Below, piece after piece: positions 58,398-64,000 of a stretch of 64,000 bases of DNA. The notes under the pieces were generated by a model, which saw nothing but the letters and a program-made list of their open reading frames with translations, did no database searches and was not told the DNA's origin. Source of the DNA: DAOUKH01 sp965207995 (GTDB taxonomy: Bacteria; Chloroflexota; Dehalococcoidia; SHYB01). The DNA is taken from assembly GCA_965207995.1 (NCBI GenBank), contig OZ242299.1:2604001-2668000 (forward strand). Direction: 5' to 3'. The translations under genes and the position numbers were made by a program. How positions within the stretch are numbered: the first letter of the stretch is position 1; every line of letters begins with the position of its first letter.

Positions 58398-58443
58398 GAG
58401 CTCTTCTTGTGTGGTTATGAGCAGCCTCCTCTGCGGGCCTTCG

Positions 58444-59928
58444 CTAGGCGCGTGCCGGTTGCTTGCTTTCGGTCAAGACGCGGGCGGCCTCGGCCTCGAC
58501 GCGCGTTCCTTCGAAGAAGGCGGGATTGACCTCGCCCCAGAACCGCACGGGATTCACGAAGGAGAAGTTGCGGAAGTCGTCCTCGGTCAGCAGGCCCTTC
58601 TCGACGGCTTCGTACGCCTCAGCGAGCACTTCGCGCATGTCGGGGACGTCCCAGTGACCGAAGTCGGAGCTGAACATGGCGCCCAGCCGCGCGCCGAAGG
58701 GGTTGACCTTGTCGTTGAAGGCCCACGTGGTTAGCGGGTCGTCGGCCTCGCAGCCGAAGAAGAAGTTGTCGACGAAAAGGTCGCGGATGTCCTCGGCCTT
58801 CTTGATGCCGCAGGCGGCGAGGTCGTCGAGCTCGTCGGGGCGCGGCTCGGGCTCCCGGAAGAAGGCCTCGATACGCTCGGCCGCGCGCTTGGCACGGTCA
58901 TCGCCGTAGGCGTCGAGGTAGCGGCGGAAGCCGGCGTGGTCGCGGGCGGCGGGGTCGAGGTGTTCGAGGAGGTGCTGCTCGTTGCGCTTCTCCCAGTGGC
59001 CGATGAGGTCGGCGTAGAGGGCGCAGGCCCAGGCGGCGCCGCCTTCCAAGAAGCCGAAGTTCAGGCCTGGGAAGCGCTTGCTGACGCCGCCCATGAACAG
59101 CGACTTACACAGCGCCTCCGACCCTTCGGCGAAGGAGCCGATGTGGTTGTAGACGAAGCGCGACACGGAGCGGCGGCTGCCCCAACCCTGCGCCCCGGCG
59201 TGGGAGGCGACGGCGGTCTTGAGCTCCACGCAGCGGCGCCAGAGCGGGTCGTAGTCGTAGGGGCTGTCGATGCCGAACATGTCGAGGCGGTAGGCCCGCA
59301 TGGCGATGCCGGGGTCGCGCTCGGCGATGTCCGCGATGGGACGCTTGACCGGCCGGACCATGATCGCCTTCAGTCCAAGCTCGCCGACGGCGTACTCGAG
59401 CTCATCGACTGCCTCCTCGGGCGTGTCCATCGGCATGAGGGCCGCGGGAGTCAGGCGGTCGGCGTAGGGCCGGTAGAGCTCGGCGTAGAAGCTGTTGTAG
59501 GCGCGGACGGCGGCCCGGCGCAGGTCGGGGTCGGCGAGGTCGGGGAGGTTGCTGGCGTGGCTGGGGTACATGACGGCGAAGTCGATGCCGAGCTCGTCCA
59601 TGCGCTCGGCGAGCAGGCCGGGGAAGGAGGCGGCGGCGCGGTCGCGGGTGTTCTTGCTGGGCTGGCCCCACCACGCTGGAACGGACGTCCAGGTGCGGTG
59701 CCGCTCCTCCCACGTCATATCCATCCAGCGGTCGGCGACGGAGGTCCGGTAGGTGAGGCCGGCGCGCTCGAACTGCTCGACCATCGACGCGCCGCCGATC
59801 TCGCGGAGGCGGTCGAGCACGTAGTCCTTGAGGACGGGCACAAGCTCCTGCAGGTGACCGTCGGCATCGACGACGGGATGCCCCAGCTTCGAGCGGACTT
59901 CCTGGGATTTCGAGGCGGCGCGGGCCAC
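58444..59928 (-). CDS. Amidohydrolase_2 family protein (large form)
   Basis: A 494-residue amidohydrolase, about 100 residues longer than the other three in the window. Metal motifs are VVDADGHLQE (Asp21, Asp23, His25, Glu28) and MFSSDFGHWDVPDMREVL. The extra length lies in the region before the last strand (about 330-410: HLLEHLDPAARDHAGFRRYL). The C-terminal FRNFSFVNPVRFW is typical of the LigW/ACMSD-like group. I chose the GTG at 59928, which has AGGAG six bases upstream; an ATG at 59970 gives a 14-residue Ala/Pro tail unlikely to be real. It is followed by the crotonase gene, so it may act in an acyl-CoA or aromatic pathway. Confidence 0.86.
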   Translation of the reverse strand: MARAASKSQEVRSKLGHPVVDADGHLQELVPVLKDYVLDRLREIGGASMVEQFERAGLTYRTSVADRWMDMTWEERHRTWTSVPAWWGQPSKNTRDRAAASFPGLLAERMDELGIDFAVMYPSHASNLPDLADPDLRRAAVRAYNSFYAELYRPYADRLTPAALMPMDTPEEAVDELEYAVGELGLKAIMVRPVKRPIADIAERDPGIAMRAYRLDMFGIDSPYDYDPLWRRCVELKTAVASHAGAQGWGSRRSVSRFVYNHIGSFAEGSEALCKSLFMGGVSKRFPGLNFGFLEGGAAWACALYADLIGHWEKRNEQHLLEHLDPAARDHAGFRRYLDAYGDDRAKRAAERIEAFFREPEPRPDELDDLAACGIKKAEDIRDLFVDNFFFGCEADDPLTTWAFNDKVNPFGARLGAMFSSDFGHWDVPDMREVLAEAYEAVEKGLLTEDDFRNFSFVNPVRFWGEVNPAFFEGTRVEAEAARVLTESKQPARA

Positions 59929-60024
59929 GCGGCTCTCCTTTGCCCCCGCCCATGCCGGGGGCGGCGCCATTCTAGCAAAGCGGGCCGGCGGGCCATGCTT
60001 GCCTGGGCACAGTGGTGAACCGGC

Positions 60025-61146
60025 TCAGGACGATGGTGTTTCGGCCAAGGTGTAGCTTGTGCTCCGCCCGCCTGACGAACTCCGAACGAGTAGGCCAAGT
60101 TCCATGAGGGCCGTAATGTCTCGAAGGGCGGTGTCCTGGGAGGACTTCGTCAACTGTGCCCATCGGGTCGTCGTGAGCTTGCCTTCGAAACCGTCGAGCA
60201 GGCGGTTGAGGACCAGGCGCTGGCGCGGATTGATTGGAATATCCACGGTCCGTTCCCAGAACCGGGCCTTTCCCAGTACCGCGCCGACCTCCGTTTCGGC
60301 GCCCTCGATTGCGCGACCGAGGCAGGTCACGAACCACTCCATCCAGGGGGTAACGTCCGTCGTTCCCTTCTGAGTCTGTTCCAGGATTCTGTAGTAGGCG
60401 GCGCGTTCGCTGCGGATTTGGGACGACATACTGTAGAAACGCCGCGGGCCGCTCTCCGAACGTGCCAAGGCCATGTCCGCGATGGCCCTGGCGATACGCC
60501 CATTGCCGTCGTCGAAGGGATGGATGGTCACGAACCACAGGTGAGCCAAGCCGGCCTTGAGCACCTCGTCGGTAGCGGCGGGTGTATTGAACCAGTCAAG
60601 AAAGATCTGTACTTCCTCGTCGAGTCTTGCTGCAGCGGGAGCCTCGAAGTGCACCCGTTCCCGACCGATGGGGCCGGAGACGACCTGCATGGGGCCCGAA
60701 CGGTCGTCACGCCAGCCGCCGACATTGATCCGCGTCAGACCGCTGCGTCCTGTGGGGAACAAGGCCGCGTGCCAACCGAATAGACGCTCCCGGCTCAGGG
60801 GCCGGTCGTAGTGCTCTGTTGCGTCAAGCATCAACTCGACGATTCCTTCGACGTTACGGTCCACGTGGCTCAGCCCGGCGGCATCCATCCCAAGGCGTCG
60901 CGCCACCGAGGACCGGACCTGCTTTGGGTCGAGGACTTCACCCTCGATTTCGCTGGTCGTTACGACGTCCTCGGTCAGCGCGGTGAGTAGAGCTTCCCGG
61001 CGAAGATCGAAGCCAAGGGACTCCATACGGCCCAAGAGGCGGCCCTGCCGATGCCGGACCGTTGCGAGCTGATCGGTGAGGTCCGCTTGCCGCCAGTGCA
61101 GTAGAGGCCACTCGGGCTGCTCGTGAATGTATATACTCCGCAGCAT
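60025..61146 (-). CDS. Fic family protein, class II, with C-terminal winged helix
   Basis: A 373-residue Fic protein. The order is an N-terminal Fic_N region with the inhibitory helix motif TSEIEGE (Thr64-x3-Glu68-Gly69, class II), the Fic core with HPFDDGNGR (His209 to Arg217) intact, and a C-terminal winged-helix domain (about 290-370). Fic proteins AMPylate or otherwise modify target proteins with ATP. The complete motif predicts activity restrained by the N-terminal Glu. The ATG at 61146 begins SIYIHEQPEWPLLHW. A TATAAT lies eight bases upstream of the ATG, so the message may be leaderless, and TGCGGA boxes cover the promoter. Confidence 0.9.
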   Translation of the reverse strand: MLRSIYIHEQPEWPLLHWRQADLTDQLATVRHRQGRLLGRMESLGFDLRREALLTALTEDVVTTSEIEGEVLDPKQVRSSVARRLGMDAAGLSHVDRNVEGIVELMLDATEHYDRPLSRERLFGWHAALFPTGRSGLTRINVGGWRDDRSGPMQVVSGPIGRERVHFEAPAAARLDEEVQIFLDWFNTPAATDEVLKAGLAHLWFVTIHPFDDGNGRIARAIADMALARSESGPRRFYSMSSQIRSERAAYYRILEQTQKGTTDVTPWMEWFVTCLGRAIEGAETEVGAVLGKARFWERTVDIPINPRQRLVLNRLLDGFEGKLTTTRWAQLTKSSQDTALRDITALMELGLLVRSSSGGRSTSYTLAETPSS

Positions 61147-61147
61147 T

Positions 61148-61208
61148 TGCGGATATTATACCAAATGCTCCGCATATCCTGCGGAGAATAGGCCGCCTAT
61201 TCTCCGCA
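61148..61208. promoter_or_regulatory. Operator array TGCGGA/TCCGCA around the fic promoter
   Basis: Four copies of the hexamer in alternating orientation: TGCGGA 61148-61153, TCCGCA 61169-61174, TGCGGA 61180-61185, TCCGCA 61203-61208. The last two form part of a perfect 13-bp inverted repeat with a 3-base loop (61180-61208). The middle two form CTCCGCA-5-TGCGGAG (61169-61187). The array covers the fic -10 and lies beside the rightward gene. Confidence 0.7.
61155..61160 (-). promoter_or_regulatory. TATAAT -10 element of fic, predicting a leaderless transcript
   Basis: On the minus strand TATAAT ends nine bases before the A of the fic ATG (61146), so transcription should start at or next to the start codon. 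No consensus -35 is present; the operator array occupies that place. Confidence 0.55.
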
Positions 61209-61230
61209 ACCTCACGGCGCGCTCCTTGGG

Positions 61231-61236
61231 TATAAT
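61231..61236 (+). promoter_or_regulatory. TATAAT -10 element of the double CoA-transferase
   Basis: A perfect TATAAT preceded by GGG lies 51 bases before the ATG at 61287, 22 bases from the nearest TCCGCA box. No clear -35 is present. Confidence 0.5.
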
Positions 61237-61286
61237 CCGCGAACGTTCTGGCCAAGGACGACTTGCCAAGCCGAGGTAGCCGCACC

Positions 61287-63740
61287 ATGCCCTCTTCCCT
61301 GCCGCTCGAGAGCGTCAACGTGCTCGACCTGAGCCGCGACGTGGCGGGCGCCTATTGCACGAAGCTGCTCGCCGACATGGGGGCGACGGTGCTCATGGCC
61401 GAGCCGCCGGGCGGACATCCGGCGCGCGCCGAGGGGCCCTTCCCCGGCGGCGTTCCTCACGCCGAGAAGAGCGGACTGTTCATCTACCTCGCGTCGAATA
61501 AGCGGAGCGTCGCCGTCGACATGGCGACTCCGGCGGGCCGCGACCGCGCCGCCGAACTCGCGGCGGACGCCGACCTCGTCGTCGAGAGCATGGCGCCGGG
61601 GCGAATCGACGAGCTCGGCCTGGGCTATGACCGGCTCAGCGCCGGGCACGATAACCTCGTGATGACCTCGGTCACGCCCTACGGCCAGTACGGTCCCTAC
61701 CGCGACTGGCAATCGGAGGAGATCGTCGGCTGGGCGCTCAGCGGTTACCTCTACTTCGGCGGCGACCCCGAGCGCGAGCCGCTCATGGTCCACAACCGGC
61801 AGGCCGACCTCCACGGCGGGGCCCACGGCGCGCTCGGCTCGCTGGCCGCGCTGTGGTGGGCCCGGAGGACGGGCCAGGGCCAGTACGTCGACGTGTCGAG
61901 CTTCGAGGCGATGCTCACCGCTCACATCTGGACGACCACGATGTGGACGCAGCTAGGCGCGGTCATGGAGCGCACCGGCTCGGACGTGGTGAAGTGCGCC
62001 GACGGCTGGATTCACATCCTGACGATGGCCGCCAGCCCCGAGATCTTCGTCATGATCGGCAAGCCGGAAATGATGGACGATCCCCGCTTTCAGGACCGGG
62101 CGAGCTGGATGGCGGCGCAGCCAGAGGTCGCCGAGCTCATCAGGGAGTGGTGCCTCGGCCAGAAGAAGGAAGACGTGTGGCGCTGGGGCCAGGACCTCCG
62201 CATCCCCTGCGCCCCGGTCTACGACGCCGCAGACCTCGCCAACTCCGACCACCTGAAGGAGCGCGGCTTCTGGTGGGAGATCGACCACCCGGAGGCGGGG
62301 AAGGTCGTCGTGCCCGGCGTGCCCTACCTAGTTGACGGCGAGACGCTGAAGCCACGGGCCTCGGCGCCGCGCATCGGGGAGCACGCCGACGGGTGGCCGG
62401 AGGGCCGCCGCGGCCGCGCGCCCGCTCCCAAGATTAGTGCATTCCGCCAGCCCATCGAACCCGACCCGAAGCCGGAGATGCCGCTGCCCCTGCAGGGCGT
62501 GCGCATCATCGAGGTGACCAACAACTGGGCCGGACCGGTGGCGGGGCGCAACCTCGGCGACATGGGCGCCGAGATCATCAAGGTGGAGTCGCCGCAGCGC
62601 ATCGCTGCCCGTCAGGGTCACTACACCGGCAATCAACCGTTCCGCTATCACTGGAACCGCGTCGCCTACAACTGCAAGATGAACCGGAGCAAGTACGGCG
62701 TGACGCCTGACCTCTCGATGCCTGAGGGGCGCGACCTCTTCCTGGAGTTGGTCAAGGACGCCGACATCGTCATCGAGAACAACAGCCCGCGGGTGATGCG
62801 GAACCTCAACCTGACCTACGACGTGCTCCGCGAGGTCAACCCCCGCCTGATCATGCTGCAGATTGCCGCCTACGGTCAGACGGGGCCGAACACCGACTAC
62901 ATCGCCTACGGCGCCAACATCGAGGCGGCGAGCGGGCTCGCCTCGGTTACCGGCTATGCCGACGACGAGCGCCCCTACCGCACCGGCTACTTCTACGCCG
63001 ACCCGGTCACCGCGACCCACGCCTCGGCGGCCATTCTCGCCGCGTTGCACCGTAGGGAGCAGACCGGCGAGGGCATGTACATCGACCTCTCGCTCCAGGA
63101 GAACGGCATCTCATTCCTCCCGCAGTCGATGATCGACTACACGATGAACGAGAAACTGCCCGAGCGGCGGGGCAACCGGCACAGCGTCCACGCGCCGCAG
63201 GGCGTCTACCGCACCATCGGTGAGGACATGTGGATGAGCCTCTGCGTGCGCTCCGACGATGACTGGCTGCGGCTCGTTGACACAATCGGCGACGACCGCC
63301 TGCGCGACGAGCGCTTCGCGAACGAGGAGTCGCGCCGCGCGCACCACGACGAGATCGACGCCGTCATCTCGGAGTGGGCCCTCGAGTACGACCACAACGA
63401 GGCGTCGGCCATCCTGCAGAATGCGGGCATCCCCGCCGCGCCGGTGCTCATGAACTGGGAGATGGTGAGCAACCTGCACGCGTACGCCCGCGACTTCTAC
63501 GTCATCGTGCCGCAGCGTTCCATGGGGGCATGGCCCTATCCGGGAATCACGTGGCACTTCTCCAAGACGCCCACCGAGATCCGCCTCTCCGCGCCCGACT
63601 TCGGCGAGCACAACCGCCTCGTCTTCGGCGACTATCTTGGGCTCAGCGCGGAGCAGATCGACGACTTCTACGACCGCCGCGTCATGGCGGAGCTGCCCCC
63701 CGAGGAGTTCCTGCCGCCGCCCCCGGCCTACCGGCCGTAG
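61287..63740 (+). CDS. Double-domain CaiB/BaiF CoA-transferase (two class III units fused)
   Basis: An 817-residue protein made of two class III CoA-transferase units. Unit 1 (about 1-380) starts ESVNVLDLSRDVAGAYCTKL and has NKRSVAVDMATPAGRDRA and YVDVSSFEAMLTAHIW. Unit 2 (about 395-815) starts LPLQGVRIIEVTNNWAGPVA and has NLNLTYDVLREVNPRLIMLQ and MYIDLSLQENGISFL. Normal members are about 400 residues and dimerise as interlocked rings, so this fusion would form the pseudo-dimer within one chain. The ATG at 61287 has GAGG ten bases upstream; a TTG at 61263 would add eight residues. It is divergent from fic and may share its operator region. The acid substrate is unknown. Confidence 0.9.
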   Translation: MPSSLPLESVNVLDLSRDVAGAYCTKLLADMGATVLMAEPPGGHPARAEGPFPGGVPHAEKSGLFIYLASNKRSVAVDMATPAGRDRAAELAADADLVVESMAPGRIDELGLGYDRLSAGHDNLVMTSVTPYGQYGPYRDWQSEEIVGWALSGYLYFGGDPEREPLMVHNRQADLHGGAHGALGSLAALWWARRTGQGQYVDVSSFEAMLTAHIWTTTMWTQLGAVMERTGSDVVKCADGWIHILTMAASPEIFVMIGKPEMMDDPRFQDRASWMAAQPEVAELIREWCLGQKKEDVWRWGQDLRIPCAPVYDAADLANSDHLKERGFWWEIDHPEAGKVVVPGVPYLVDGETLKPRASAPRIGEHADGWPEGRRGRAPAPKISAFRQPIEPDPKPEMPLPLQGVRIIEVTNNWAGPVAGRNLGDMGAEIIKVESPQRIAARQGHYTGNQPFRYHWNRVAYNCKMNRSKYGVTPDLSMPEGRDLFLELVKDADIVIENNSPRVMRNLNLTYDVLREVNPRLIMLQIAAYGQTGPNTDYIAYGANIEAASGLASVTGYADDERPYRTGYFYADPVTATHASAAILAALHRREQTGEGMYIDLSLQENGISFLPQSMIDYTMNEKLPERRGNRHSVHAPQGVYRTIGEDMWMSLCVRSDDDWLRLVDTIGDDRLRDERFANEESRRAHHDEIDAVISEWALEYDHNEASAILQNAGIPAAPVLMNWEMVSNLHAYARDFYVIVPQRSMGAWPYPGITWHFSKTPTEIRLSAPDFGEHNRLVFGDYLGLSAEQIDDFYDRRVMAELPPEEFLPPPPAYRP

Positions 63741-63741
63741 G

Positions 63742-64000
63742 TTACTCCGGGGGCTCGCGAAAGCCTTCGGCGTCCACGACCAAGCGCCAACCGTTGTCGA
63801 CGAGGGCTTCCTTGCTGACGCGCTGGAAGGCGAGTGTGTCGCTTCCCCGTATGAGGACGAAGACGTAGGTGTCGAGGTCGACGCCGTTGGCGATGGCGAC
63901 CTCGGTTTCGGCCAAGGCGGGAAGGTAGGCGAAGTTCGTGGTGACGCCGTCCGACGTGACCCGCAGCTCCTGGGCGTTGACGTCGAGCAGGCGGAAGATG
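63742..64000 (-). CDS. Hypothetical protein, C-terminal part only
   Basis: The frame from the window edge to the TAA at 63744-63742 is fully open and encodes about 85 residues (IFRLLDVNAQELRVTSDG to EGFREPPE). It follows high-GC coding statistics and converges on the CoA-transferase with one base between stops. Alternating beta strands are suggested (VDLDTYVFVLIRGSDTLAF). The start lies beyond the window. No family recognised. Confidence 0.6.
   Translation of the reverse strand, partial: IFRLLDVNAQELRVTSDGVTTNFAYLPALAETEVAIANGVDLDTYVFVLIRGSDTLAFQRVSKEALVDNGWRLVVDAEGFREPPE

Overview
The window is GC-rich, gene-dense bacterial chromosome with no rRNA, tRNA, prophage or CRISPR array that I could find. 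Four things suggest a marine or soil Chloroflexota (SAR202/Dehalococcoidia-like). Lipoproteins carry long Pro/Thr linkers of the PTATP type. Amidohydrolase_2 proteins (four), F420/LLM-type oxidoreductases (four) and CaiB/BaiF CoA-transferases (three, one of them double) are heavily expanded. TTG and GTG starts are common. Promoters look like TTGACN-17/18-TANNNT. This placement is inference; no marker gene is present.

Layout. 1-3.6 kb: SDR fragment, minizincin, GNAT acetyltransferase, MGH1-like glycosidase, ABM monooxygenase and RpiB. 3.7-10.4 kb: DHA2 exporter, acyl-CoA dehydrogenase, MaoC-type hydratase, two divergent amidohydrolases, an F420-type oxidoreductase and a solitary RHH antitoxin. 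10.5-19.9 kb: CotH/lamin-tail lipoprotein, an SDR with an altered active site, a dipeptide-type ABC importer whose binding protein carries a one-base frameshift, and a D-aminoacylase-type amidohydrolase. 20-24.7 kb: an SOS-controlled imuB-dnaE2 mutagenesis operon whose LexA-type box sits inside the promoter spacer. 24.7-32.8 kb: the most unusual part, a tandem duplication of a two-gene module (secreted metzincin protease plus cadherin-repeat lipoprotein), in which the second protease has lost its start and signal peptide. 32.8-44 kb: paired CoA-transferases, a His-rich protein of unknown function, an MFS transporter, an LLM oxidoreductase, an M1 aminopeptidase and a ketoacyl synthase. 44-50.3 kb: an ASST-like protein, a tightly overlapping bioBAFD operon and an orphan Ku. 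50.4-64 kb: a CmoM-like tRNA methyltransferase, an alpha/beta hydrolase, a 52-residue zinc ribbon, an F420/LLM operon facing an amidohydrolase-cupin pair, an enoyl-CoA hydratase operon, a class II Fic protein with an operator array, and a double-domain CoA-transferase.

How the genes fit together. Much of the window reads as peripheral catabolism of organic acids, aromatics or xenobiotics: CoA activation (CaiB), acyl-CoA dehydrogenase, hydratases, decarboxylase-like amidohydrolases, F420/FMN oxidoreductases, cupin and SnoaL proteins, and MFS/ABC transport. It is interspersed with biotin synthesis, DNA repair (ImuB, DnaE2, Ku) and secreted surface proteins. Intergenic gaps carry a dispersed family of GC-rich hairpin repeats. 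Motifs and positions were read by eye; family names rest on recognised motifs, not on database searches.
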